Assembly (NCBI RefSeq): GCF_030818955.1
Contig: NZ_JAUTBF010000001.1
Coordinates: 186,001-250,000, forward strand
Reading direction: 5' to 3'
From: Microbacterium trichothecenolyticum
GTDB lineage: Bacteria; Actinomycetota; Actinomycetes; Actinomycetales; Microbacteriaceae
DNA: 64,000 nt
The notes beneath the pieces are model-generated. The model ran no database searches. It saw nothing but the letters and a program-made list of their open reading frames with translations, and was not told the origin of the DNA. Shown in pieces: positions 29,989-37,970 of this stretch. Each line of letters opens with the position of its first letter. The first letter of the stretch is position 1. A program made the position numbers and the translations under genes.

Positions 29989-31338
29989 ATGACAACCCGA
30001 TCGGTGGCGGGTCGTGTCGTGCGTGAGAGCATCCCGCAGGGTGGTCGGGTTTTCGAGCCGACGTACGGATGCGACGCGGCGGGTCGTTTGATGTCGACGA
30101 AAGTTTCGCGGCACGAACTGACGTATGAATTCGCGTCGTCGGGCGGATGCGGCCCGAACGCGTGGGCGGGGGGCATCGGGCGATCGAACGGGGGCGTCGC
30201 AGATCGCCGACGGGTTCGGTGCGGATGAGATCTCGTACGACGTGCGGGGCAACACGACGCGGTTGTCGGATCTGTTGTTCTCGTACGACGCGGAGAACCG
30301 CCATGTCGGGACGCGGACGTATGCCGGGTCGAAGGTGTCGCTGGTGCGTGATGGTTCGGGTCGTGTGGTGTCGCGGACGGTGGATCCGGCGGGTGATGCT
30401 CCGGGGGTGACATCGCGGTATGTGTTTGCCGGTGTGGGTGATTTTCCGTGGGCGGTGGTGTCGGGGGATGCCGGTGTGACGGTGTTCTTGTCTCTGCCTG
30501 GTGGGGTGACGGTCGATGTCCCGTCTTCGGGCCCATCGTCGTGGTCGTATCCGTCGCTGCAGGGTCACACGCTGACGACGGGCGACGGGGCCACCTCGTC
30601 GGGGGTGGAGCTGTACGACCCGTTCAGTCAGCCGCTCGAGGCGGGCACCCTCGCGTTGGGCACGGGGGCGGCGAACAAGTCCGGTTCGGTGAACGGGACG
30701 ACCGGGTGGCATCAAGGGGCGCAAAAGCTCACCGAGACGCTCGAGACGGCGCTGGTGGTCGAGATGGGCGCCCGGTTGTATGTGCCGGCGTTGGGTCGGT
30801 TCTTGCAGGTCGACCCGGTCGAGGGCGGTGTCGACAACGACTACGTCTGGCCGACAGACCCGATCGGCAAGAACGACCTGAGCGGGAGGGCCTGGTGGGA
30901 GACGTGGGGAAGGCCATCACCAACAATCCGGTCCTTGAGTTCGGTTGTATATTCGCTTTCGGCATGGCTGGAACGGCCTGTTCTGTGGTCAAGATGGCGG
31001 GTTACGCGTTGCAGGGAGACTGGACTGGGGTTGGCATCGAGGCCCTGGGAGCTGTTAGCGGTGGTTTTGCATCGAAGGCCGTGGCAGCCATACAACTGAT
31101 GGTGACGACAACCAAGGTCGTCTCGTCGCTCGCTGGTGCTTACACAAGAGCGAGCTTGAGGCCCGCGAACACTGCCGCGCGTTGGTACGGACGTATAGCG
31201 GAGACCACCACGGCGAACGCGTGGGGCGTCGTATCCAGAAGGACGCCGATATCTACACCGTCGGCCCCTGGTAAGCGTGACCCGATCGCGAGTTCATACG
31301 CTCGAGGCGCTCGGAAATTGTTGGTTCGTTTCTATTGA
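29989..31338 (+). pseudogene. Orphan Rhs tip H with internal deletion and frame loss
   Basis: ATG 29989 leads into TRSVAGRVVRESIPQG. Near 30155-30195 a core stretch of about 130 bases (the ASGNRTR to NPVWG block) is missing and the frame changes; core resumes at [13 protein letters not shown]. At 30900 one A is absent (GGGAGACG where others have GGGAAGACG), shifting the frame just after GRAWWE; adding it back gives [28 protein letters not shown] and a tail to 31338. The tail is a diverged member of the tip C pre-toxin group ([18 protein letters not shown]) with its own basic end (GARKLLVRFY). The stop overlaps the immunity TTG. Confidence 0.75.
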
Positions 31339-31874
31339 ATTTGGTTGTAGCTGAGATGAATTTTCGCAAGGGGTGCAGAACGGGTCGTCTCGCAAGGTTG
31401 CTCGTCGCGACGATTTTTCTCAACTGGCTTCCCGTCGGGGCATTTTTTGCGAGTCTCGATTTATCCACCCTAAACAAATTCCTCGTGATCGGTTCAACTT
31501 CGCCGGTAATCCTGAGTCTTCCGTGGGCATGGATACGTGTTTGGTGGACAGGGATAACAATTGAAGGTGACCGTCTCGTGGTTCGCTCTTGGTGGACGCG
31601 AACGTACTCGCGTGGCGTGGTAGTCCGAGCGTCGGGTGTGCCAGACGAGGGATGGTTCTACATTATATTTTGGCCTGTTGTAAGCGGGGCTTGGCAGAGC
31701 GGCGTCGTTCAGCTCGAAACTCGAGACGGGGTTATCTCCCTCGGCGGTTCTCTTTCCTCTCTGACGTGCGCCCGCCTGCAGGCTGAACGGATTAATCAGT
31801 GGCTTGGCTTGGAAGTTGGAGCAGGCGTTGGACCGAGGCGGAGGCGGAAGTTGGACCAGGACTCGGGCCCTTGA
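31335..31874 (+). CDS. Membrane PH-like immunity protein H, divergent member
   Basis: About 179 residues, starting at TTG 31335 overlapping the toxin stop, or at ATG 31356. Two hydrophobic segments (LVATIFLNWLPVGAFFASL, VIGSTSPVILSLPWAWIRV) are followed by WWTGITIEGDRLVVRSWWTRTYSR, which aligns with RPWFMG...VVVxSWYRxYR of the other four proteins, then a beta-rich region and a charged tail. It keeps the topology but has lost most family residues, in step with its diverged toxin. GC is near 53 percent by eye. Confidence 0.62.
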   Translation: MNLVVAEMNFRKGCRTGRLARLLVATIFLNWLPVGAFFASLDLSTLNKFLVIGSTSPVILSLPWAWIRVWWTGITIEGDRLVVRSWWTRTYSRGVVVRASGVPDEGWFYIIFWPVVSGAWQSGVVQLETRDGVISLGGSLSSLTCARLQAERINQWLGLEVGAGVGPRRRRKLDQDSGP

Positions 31875-31948
31875 CACTTGATGAGGTGTCGAGGTCGGTG
31901 GCGGTTCGTGTCATGCGAGGTCAGTTGTGACTTCTCCTGGACTGCTCG

Positions 31949-32182
31949 ATGTCGGGATCTGTCGGCATGGTTGCGGCTTTTTCTGTGGGCGCGACGGCAT
32001 GGTTGCTTCCGGCCATGATCGTGACAGAAATCGCGACTTACTTCGGTCCGGCGGAGCGTACGGGTGCCCTCTTCCGCGCAATCTTGCTTTATCTCTTCGG
32101 CGCGATCTGCGTAAGGGCTCCTTCGATCCCTCCTCTTCTCGTCATGGCGGTCACGTCCGCGTGGCGACGGTCCCGGACGTGA
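31949..32182 (+). CDS. Small hypothetical membrane protein at the end of the array
   Basis: A 77-residue frame begins at ATG 31949 with two hydrophobic segments (VGMVAAFSVGATAWLLPAMI, FRAILLYLFGAICV) and a basic end. It lies 75 bases after immunity H with no strong ribosome-binding site. It may be a further immunity gene whose toxin is gone, or a chance frame. The rest of the stretch 31875-32341 holds nothing else recognisable. Confidence 0.35.
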   Translation: MSGSVGMVAAFSVGATAWLLPAMIVTEIATYFGPAERTGALFRAILLYLFGAICVRAPSIPPLLVMAVTSAWRRSRT

Positions 32183-32341
32183 ACGCCGGCCTAGCGAGAT
32201 GAATCCGAGGGTGAACTCTGCCTCCGCTCATGCCCTCGTTCCGCGTTCGACACTCGCTCCTGAACGCTCCCTCTGTACATGATCAGGACTGCCTGAGTTC
32301 AGGCGACGTCGCCCGCCACGCCGGCGGCTTCCGGGGTGTCC

Positions 32342-32950
32342 ATGCGCTTTGTCCTTCGTCTCGTTGTCCTTTTCGTCGTGACCGGTGCTGCGCTCGTGGC
32401 CGGTTTCACGGGGTCGACCGGCACCGCGCACGCAGAGGTTCTGCCGAGGGTCGCGGAGGCCGGGGATGTCGATTCTCCCGCTCTCCCCTCGGCCGACGAC
32501 ACGTCGACAGAGCCGCAGATGCCCCAGGGATCGTTCGATATCCCGCCTCAAGTGGTTGTGGATCCGGCTCCACCTGTCGAACCGCTGGCCCCGCCGCCCA
32601 TCGGTAGTGCGGTGGCGACGTGGAATTACACGTTGACCCCTGAGGATCGCAAGCTCTTCGAAGAGACTTTTCGGCCGACATCGAAGAGCTCCCCGGTCGG
32701 TGGCGCGACGACCGAACTGCCTGCGGAGGTCGCGCCCGCGGTCGGGGGTCAAGGTGCCGTCGCACCGTCCGTCATCAAGCCGATCGCCCAGCGGGCACCG
32801 TTCCTGCGTGCAGCGGGCGGATGCGTGGGGCGCGGTACAGCCGTGAACTCCGCACCGGTCGGCAAGAGTGTCTGTTGCGCTGAGGTGCTTCCCGCATGCA
32901 TCGCGCCGAGAAGCAATCTTCGGCTGATCGCGCCGCGGGTCCCAGGCTGA
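32342..32950 (+). CDS. Exported protein resembling the N-terminus of the Rhs shell, probably a remnant
   Basis: The start is ATG 32342 (GTG 32336 also in frame). A signal peptide (FVLRLVVLFVVTGAALVAGF, cleavage near AHA) is followed by GDVDSPALPSADD, PQGSFDIP and a proline-rich stretch, reminiscent of [13 protein letters not shown] and PEGVFDSP right after the signal peptide of the main Rhs protein at 11007. The remaining 100 residues match nothing seen here, and the last 40 or so, rich in Cys and Arg, may be out of the original frame. It could be the leftover 5' end of a second rhs gene, or an independent secreted protein. Confidence 0.5.
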   Translation: MRFVLRLVVLFVVTGAALVAGFTGSTGTAHAEVLPRVAEAGDVDSPALPSADDTSTEPQMPQGSFDIPPQVVVDPAPPVEPLAPPPIGSAVATWNYTLTPEDRKLFEETFRPTSKSSPVGGATTELPAEVAPAVGGQGAVAPSVIKPIAQRAPFLRAAGGCVGRGTAVNSAPVGKSVCCAEVLPACIAPRSNLRLIAPRVPG

Positions 32951-32989
32951 TCGGTCACGGAACGCCGGCTCGGGCGGCGAGCCCACCCG

Positions 32990-33751
32990 TCACTCCAGCA
33001 GGTGCCGCAGATACCGCCCCGGCGCCTCCAGAAACCCGCGGTGCAACCGCACCAGGTCCAGGTCTTCCCAGGCGCTCTCGCGGATGCCCCACGCGCCCAG
33101 CTCCAGGATCGTCGCCCCCGGCAGCGCCGCGAGGACGGGGGAGTGGGTCGCGCAGATCACCTGCGTGCCGCGCGAACGCATGCGGTCGAGGGATGCCAGC
33201 CAGCGCAGCGTCGACGAGAACGACAGGGCCGCCTCGGGCTCGTCGAGGCACGCGAGGCCCGCGACGTAGCGCTCGTGGTCGAGCACCTCGTCGAGGAGGC
33301 TGTTGAACGACTCACCATGGCTCATTTCGTGCAGGCTGGGCGCCGGACCGCCGAGATCGTCGCGCCATGAGTAATACCCGTGCATCGTCTCGGCCCTCAG
33401 GAAGAAGCCCCACCGGGGCGCGCGCGGACTCCGCTCGATGCGCAGCCACTCACCGAGCGGACTCTCGGTGCGTCGGGTCTCGCCGCCGCCGTTCGTCGAC
33501 CCGCCCTCGGCGGGGAGCCCCGCTGCCTCGGCGATGCCCTCGATGAGCGTCGACTTGCCCGAGCCGTTCTCTCCCACGAGGAACGTCACCCCGGGTCCGA
33601 ACTCCCAGCCGTCGCCGGCCGCGACCTCCAGGAACTGTGCAACAGCGGGAATGGTCGTGGGCCATGCGGCACGATCGACCGGCGCATCGCGGAAGAGCTT
33701 GACCCGCTGCACGGGCCGCGGATCGTGCAGCCACTCGTCGCCGCGGGTCAC
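32990..33751 (-). CDS. AAA-family ATPase, SMC/ABC-type with DUF-like core
   Basis: This 253-residue soluble ATPase has Walker A LVGENGSGKST near residue 60, an LHEMSHGESF signature-like segment, Walker B ACLDEPEAALS and a His switch ICATHSPVLAAL. It belongs to the group of small ABC/SMC-like ATPases (AAA_23/AAA_21 type) without a known partner; some members act in stress response or defence, but nothing here shows which. The GTG start at 33751 is five bases from the end of the pmt gene, so the two are probably co-transcribed. Confidence 0.8.
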   Translation of the reverse strand: MTRGDEWLHDPRPVQRVKLFRDAPVDRAAWPTTIPAVAQFLEVAAGDGWEFGPGVTFLVGENGSGKSTLIEGIAEAAGLPAEGGSTNGGGETRRTESPLGEWLRIERSPRAPRWGFFLRAETMHGYYSWRDDLGGPAPSLHEMSHGESFNSLLDEVLDHERYVAGLACLDEPEAALSFSSTLRWLASLDRMRSRGTQVICATHSPVLAALPGATILELGAWGIRESAWEDLDLVRLHRGFLEAPGRYLRHLLE

Positions 33752-33755
33752 GTCA

Positions 33756-35324
33756 TCAGATCCAGCTCGGCAGCCAGTTGTGCAGACGCCAGAACTCGTA
33801 CGGCACGGGCAGACCCGCCCACACGGGGTACCAGAACGCCGAGACGAGCCCGCACACGACGAGGAACACGATCACGACGCCCTGACCGCTTGCGCGGGAC
33901 ATGCCCCGCACACCCCGGGCGACGTCGCGCAGGGCGAAGGCCAGCGCCAGCACGAGGAAAGGCAGCATCGCCACCGTGTAGAACTGGAAGATCGTGCGCT
34001 CGGGGTACAGCAGCCACGGCACGTACGTGGCTGCCAAGCCCGTCAGCACGAGCGCGTGACGCCAGTCGCGAACGAGCACGAAGCGCACGAGCAGATACAC
34101 GGATGCCGCGATCCCACCCCACCAGATCAGCGGGTTCGCGAGGCTCGAGATCGCCTCGGTGCACCCGTTCGGCAGCGCGCAGCCGTTCACGCCGAAATCG
34201 TCCTGGTGCCAGTACATCGAGGTCGGACGGATGAGGAACGGCCACTGCCACGCGGGGCTCGCGTAGCTGTGCGGGGTGACGAGCCCGACGTGGAAGTTGT
34301 ACATCTCCTGGTGGTACGCCCACAGGCGCTGCAGCGGTTCGGGCACCCATGCCCAGAAGCCGGTCGCGTTCACCGGCGCGCCGCGCATGTAGCCGCCGCT
34401 GGTGAACAGCCAACCCGACCAGGTCGTCAGGTACACGACGGCGGCGACCGGTACGACCAGCACGAACGACACGACGCCCTGGCGGGCGGCATCCATCGGC
34501 CACTGCACGATCCCGGCCCGGCGGCGCACGAGCGCGTCGGTCACGACGGCGTAGATGCCGACGGCGGCGAGCACGTACAGGCCCGACCACTTCACGGCGG
34601 TCGCGGCGCCTGCCGCGGCGCCCGCGGCGAGCAGCCACGGACGGTTCCACAGGAGCGGACCCCACATCGGATACTCGTCGCCCCGTGCCGCGACGAGATC
34701 CGCGACCCGGTCACCGGTGCGTCGATGGTCGAGGGCGACGAACCAGAACGTCAGCACGACGAAGAAGGTGAGGAAGATGTCGAGCAGCGCGATGCGGCTC
34801 AGCACGATGCCGAGGCCGTCGATGGCGAACAGAGCGGATGCCACGGTCGCAAGCGGGATGGACCGCGTGAGCGTGCGGGCGAACAGGTAGATCAGCAGCG
34901 CGGTGGCCGTGCCGAAGACGGCGGCCGAGAGACGCCAGCCGGTCGCCGAGTCGGGGCCGAGCAGCGCCATGCCGGCGCCGATGAGAATGCGCCCCAGCGG
35001 GGGATGCACGACGTAGCTGCCGATGCCCGTGAAGATGTCGGTGTCACCGGTCGCGAAGCGCCCGTCGGAGCCCTCGGGCCATGTCGAGGGGTAGCCGAGC
35101 AGCCACTGACTCCACGAGTCCTTCACGTAGTACGTCTCGTCGAAGACCAGCTGGTGCGGATCGCCGATGTCGATCAGGCGCAGCACGGCGGCGGCGAGCG
35201 TGACGAGGGTCGGCGCGAGCCAGCGCCACATGCGAAGCTGTCGTGGGTCGACGAGCAGCGCGTCGCGCCAGCGATCCAGGCGTGTCCGCTCGTCTGAGAG
35301 CAGCAGGGCGGGGGCGTCGGTCAC
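33756..35324 (-). CDS. pmt: Dolichyl/polyprenyl-phosphate-mannose protein O-mannosyltransferase
   Basis: This 522-residue integral membrane enzyme (GT39) moves mannose from polyprenyl-phosphomannose to Ser/Thr of exported proteins. The catalytic acidic pair lies in the first extracytoplasmic loop (LVFDETYYVKDSW); many membrane helices follow, and the C-terminal segment ends WRLHNWLPSWI. It is divergent from rsmI with only 23 bases between the start codons, the same arrangement as pmt and the rsmI homologue in mycobacteria. It may glycosylate the exported lipoproteins encoded in this window. Confidence 0.93.
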   Translation of the reverse strand: MTDAPALLLSDERTRLDRWRDALLVDPRQLRMWRWLAPTLVTLAAAVLRLIDIGDPHQLVFDETYYVKDSWSQWLLGYPSTWPEGSDGRFATGDTDIFTGIGSYVVHPPLGRILIGAGMALLGPDSATGWRLSAAVFGTATALLIYLFARTLTRSIPLATVASALFAIDGLGIVLSRIALLDIFLTFFVVLTFWFVALDHRRTGDRVADLVAARGDEYPMWGPLLWNRPWLLAAGAAAGAATAVKWSGLYVLAAVGIYAVVTDALVRRRAGIVQWPMDAARQGVVSFVLVVPVAAVVYLTTWSGWLFTSGGYMRGAPVNATGFWAWVPEPLQRLWAYHQEMYNFHVGLVTPHSYASPAWQWPFLIRPTSMYWHQDDFGVNGCALPNGCTEAISSLANPLIWWGGIAASVYLLVRFVLVRDWRHALVLTGLAATYVPWLLYPERTIFQFYTVAMLPFLVLALAFALRDVARGVRGMSRASGQGVVIVFLVVCGLVSAFWYPVWAGLPVPYEFWRLHNWLPSWI

Positions 35325-35347
35325 GGCTCCCAGCCTAAGGTGGAACG

Positions 35348-36166
35348 GTGATCATCCTCGCGGCCACCCCCATCGGCAACCTGGGCGACGCCTCGAGACG
35401 GCTCATCGAGGCCCTCGAGAACGCCACGGTCGTCGCCGCCGAAGACACGCGCACGACGCAGCGACTGCTCGCCGGCCTGGGTGTCGAGAACCGCCCGCGA
35501 CTCATCGCTCTGCACGACCATAACGAGAAGGAGCGCGCGGCTGAGCTCGTCGAGCTGGCGCGCGAAGACGACCTGCTCGTGCTCAGCGACGCCGGCATGC
35601 CCACCGTCAGCGACCCCGGTTTCGGGCTCGTCGCCGCCGCAGCTGCCGCGGGCGTCACCGTCACCGCCATCCCGGGGCCGAGCGCCGTGGTGACCGCCCT
35701 CGCCGTCGCCGGGCTTCCCACCGACCGCTTCGCCTTCGAGGGCTTTCCCCGCCGAAAGCCCGGGGAACGACGCAAGGCCTTCGCTCAGTTGGCGTCAGAG
35801 GAGCGCACCCTGGTGTTCTTCGAGTCGCCGTCGAGGGTGGCATCCACTCTCGAAGACCTCGCGAGCGCGTTCGGTGCCGATCGCCCCGCCGCCGTCTGCC
35901 GCGAGCTGACGAAGCTCTACGAAGAGGTCAAGCGCGGCACCCTCGCCGAGCTCGCGGCCTGGGCGGCCGAGGGCGTGCGCGGCGAGATCGCGATCGTCGT
36001 CGGCGGCGCCACCGCGCGCGAGGTGGCGTTCCCGGATGCCGTGACCCAGGTGCTCGAGCTCGTGCGCGGCGGCACGAGGCTCAAAGAGGCTGCCGCCGAG
36101 GTCGCCGCTCAGACCGGTCACTCCTCACGGGAGCTGTACCAGGCGGCGCTGGCCGTCAAGCGCTGA
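35348..36166 (+). CDS. rsmI: 16S rRNA (cytidine1402-2'-O)-methyltransferase
   Basis: This 272-residue enzyme of the tetrapyrrole-methylase fold methylates C1402 in the ribosomal P site with S-adenosylmethionine. Visible motifs are ATPIGNLGD at the N-terminus, AAEDTRTTQRLL, LHDHNEKERA, VLSDAGMPTVSDPG, IPGPSAVVTAL and FEGFPRRKPGERR. Length and order of motifs are normal. The GTG start at 35348 is close to the divergent pmt start. It ends 43 bases before the convergent acyltransferase gene. Confidence 0.95.
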   Translation: MIILAATPIGNLGDASRRLIEALENATVVAAEDTRTTQRLLAGLGVENRPRLIALHDHNEKERAAELVELAREDDLLVLSDAGMPTVSDPGFGLVAAAAAAGVTVTAIPGPSAVVTALAVAGLPTDRFAFEGFPRRKPGERRKAFAQLASEERTLVFFESPSRVASTLEDLASAFGADRPAAVCRELTKLYEEVKRGTLAELAAWAAEGVRGEIAIVVGGATAREVAFPDAVTQVLELVRGGTRLKEAAAEVAAQTGHSSRELYQAALAVKR

Positions 36167-36209
36167 GCCCCGGATGAGCACGACGCCGGGAGGCAGCCGG
36201 CGCGTGTCC

Positions 36210-36674
36210 TCAGGGACGCTCGCGCTCGCCGACCTTGCGCGCCGGCGCACCGGCCCAGATCTCCCACGGCCCGGTGGACGTATTCAGAACAGAATTCGCT
36301 CCGAGAACCGTACCTTCGGCGATGGTGAGCAGACCTTTCTGACTCACGACCACCGCATTGGCCCCCAGAATGACCTCGTCTTCGATGACGAAACCCCTGA
36401 AGCTGGGATCCTGCTCGCGCCAAATGTCACCGCGCCCGACCGTGACGCCTTGATGCAGCATCACATTGCGCCCGATTCGGCTCTGACGGTGGACGACGAC
36501 GTTACCTGCGTGGCGCAGAACGAGTCCGTCTCCCGGTTGCAGTGCCTCAGCGGGAATATCGATGCCACGCAGCTTGAGCGCCTGCCGCAAGACGGGTCCG
36601 ATGATCGGGCGCTTCTGGCCGAGAATGAGTCCCCGATACAAGCGGTCGATGGGGCGCACGGGGAGTCGGAACAT
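36210..36674 (-). CDS. Hexapeptide-repeat acyltransferase (serine O-acetyltransferase-like)
   Basis: This 154-residue protein shows left-handed beta-helix hexapeptide repeats (IGRNVMLHQGVTVGRG, VILGANAVVV, TVLGANSVL) with the acetyl-CoA-site His in MLHQGVTVG. It resembles the CysE/WcaF group of sugar and serine acetyltransferases, but lacks the N-terminal helical domain of true CysE. At the end of a wall-glycopolymer operon it probably acetylates a sugar of the exported polymer. It starts 39 bases after the flippase gene. Confidence 0.78.
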   Translation of the reverse strand: MFRLPVRPIDRLYRGLILGQKRPIIGPVLRQALKLRGIDIPAEALQPGDGLVLRHAGNVVVHRQSRIGRNVMLHQGVTVGRGDIWREQDPSFRGFVIEDEVILGANAVVVSQKGLLTIAEGTVLGANSVLNTSTGPWEIWAGAPARKVGERERP

Positions 36675-36713
36675 GAAGAAATCCTACTGCAACGGTTTCG
36701 CGCGCCTCGATCC

Positions 36714-37970
36714 TTACATTCTCCGGAGGCGTCGTAGATCATCACGAGTGATGATGAGAAAGTCCTTCAGCGGTCGCGAGGATCGCCTCTTCAATGCTCC
36801 GAGGGCGATCGACGCGGAAATGGTGTACGCGACCAGACAGGCGAGAGCACCACCGACGGCCCCGATCGTCGGTACCAGGACGAACAGCAGAACCAGGTTC
36901 ACGGCCAGAGCGGATCCCTCGGCGACGCCGTAGATCCCGGGCCGCGAGATCGCGACCAGTCCGTCGGCCCATACGCTCACAAGGGTCAGGGGCCACGCTG
37001 CCAGGAGGAGGATGCGCAGAGGCGCGACGCTCGGCGTGAACTCGTGGCCGAAGAGCAGATAGATGACCGGCTCCGCGATGATCTGCAGACCGATGATGGC
37101 CAGGAGCGTGAAGAAGCTGGCCAGCCGCGAGACCAAGGCCGTGGCAGACAACGTCGAGTCCTGCGCCACCTTGGCGAAAGTGAAGTTGCGCAGGGCCTTC
37201 GCGACGAGGGGGAGCAACTGGCTCAGCGAGATGGCAACCGCGTAGTAGCCGAGCGCGACGGAACCGGCAAGCGGCAGCATGACGACCTGATCGACACGCT
37301 GGTTCAGCACTCGCACGATCGTTATGGCGGCGAACTTGTTCTTGTAGGAGCCTTCGAAGCGCGTGAGGTTCATCTCGTGCGGGATCGTCTGAGGCGTCTT
37401 GGCCCGTGTGAACTCGGCCCAGAAGAACAGCCCGCCCGCGACGGCCGCCACGAGGGTGGCGATGCCCGCACTGAGGACGGTGAGTTGCCCGAGGATCAGG
37501 AGCACGATCAGCAGGGCCAGACGACCGAAGTTGGCGACCCAGGACTCGGCCTGGATCGACGCGTAGGCCTTGGAGCCCCGTGCTGCCGCGCGAGAGATCT
37601 CGGTGACGACGAGGAGGGGGAGCGCGACGGCGGCGAGTTGCATGTACAGCGCCGCTTCTTCGCTTCCGGAGAGGACGGTCTTCGACCAGACGACCAGAGC
37701 GACGCTGCCCGCCGCCACGGATAGGAGGAGAGACCACTTGTGTCGGCGGAAGTAGCCCGCGCCCGGACGCCCGTACCTGGCGGCGCTCACCGATGCCGCG
37801 TCGGGGCTCCCCGCGGAGGCCAGCATCGTCACCACGACGACGGCGGAGGCTACCGCGGCGATCTCACCGCGTCCTTCGGGGCCGAGCGCACGGGCGAGCA
37901 GGGGGCCGCTCAGGAACGTGGCCAACGGCGCGGCGAAGGCCGCGAGGAGCAGTCCCGCGAACCGCTTCAT
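36714..37970 (-). CDS. Polysaccharide/oligosaccharide flippase (Wzx/MOP superfamily)
   Basis: This 418-residue protein has about 12 membrane segments and the MOP-family start (LLARALGPEGRGEIAAVASA). It should flip lipid-linked glycan or teichoic-acid repeat units across the membrane. The ATG at 37970 overlaps the stop of the CDP-glycerol transferase-like gene (ATGA), so the two are translated together. Context with a cytidylyltransferase and glycerophosphotransferase supports a wall-glycopolymer export role. Confidence 0.85.
   Translation of the reverse strand: MKRFAGLLLAAFAAPLATFLSGPLLARALGPEGRGEIAAVASAVVVVTMLASAGSPDAASVSAARYGRPGAGYFRRHKWSLLLSVAAGSVALVVWSKTVLSGSEEAALYMQLAAVALPLLVVTEISRAAARGSKAYASIQAESWVANFGRLALLIVLLILGQLTVLSAGIATLVAAVAGGLFFWAEFTRAKTPQTIPHEMNLTRFEGSYKNKFAAITIVRVLNQRVDQVVMLPLAGSVALGYYAVAISLSQLLPLVAKALRNFTFAKVAQDSTLSATALVSRLASFFTLLAIIGLQIIAEPVIYLLFGHEFTPSVAPLRILLLAAWPLTLVSVWADGLVAISRPGIYGVAEGSALAVNLVLLFVLVPTIGAVGGALACLVAYTISASIALGALKRRSSRPLKDFLIITRDDLRRLRRM

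Larger units (their letters stand above)
17984..31338 (+). repeat. Array of seven orphan Rhs-core repeats with different toxin tails
   Basis: Seven segments repeat the 3' part of the main rhs core, starting at 18003, 19554, about 22055, about 24126, about 26212, about 27808 and about 29995. All include [32 protein letters not shown] and [11 protein letters not shown] blocks with only scattered changes, and all stop matching just after DPIGKNDL(S/T)G. Beyond that point the sequences are unrelated or belong to a few toxin families and GC drops. Retained core ranges from about 0.4 to 1.4 kb. The shared blocks are long enough for homologous recombination with the parent gene at 11007. Confidence 0.9.

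Noticed and set aside
17984..31338. The repeat array as a CRISPR locus
   Set aside because: Repeat units are 0.4-1.4 kb and coding, not short palindromic direct repeats with spacers.
11007..31874. The repeat array as a composite transposon or integron
   Set aside because: No transposase, integrase, terminal inverted repeats or attC-like hairpins were seen; repeats are partial gene copies with different left ends.
32228..32986. A 252-codon minus-strand frame opposite the secreted protein at 32342
   Set aside because: The plus strand has a clear signal peptide and codon bias; the minus-strand translation is Arg/Gly/Asp-rich without domains.
32990..33751. The AAA ATPase as part of an anti-phage defence system
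   Set aside because: No partner nuclease or TOPRIM gene is adjacent; the neighbour is pmt, so a defence role is unsupported.
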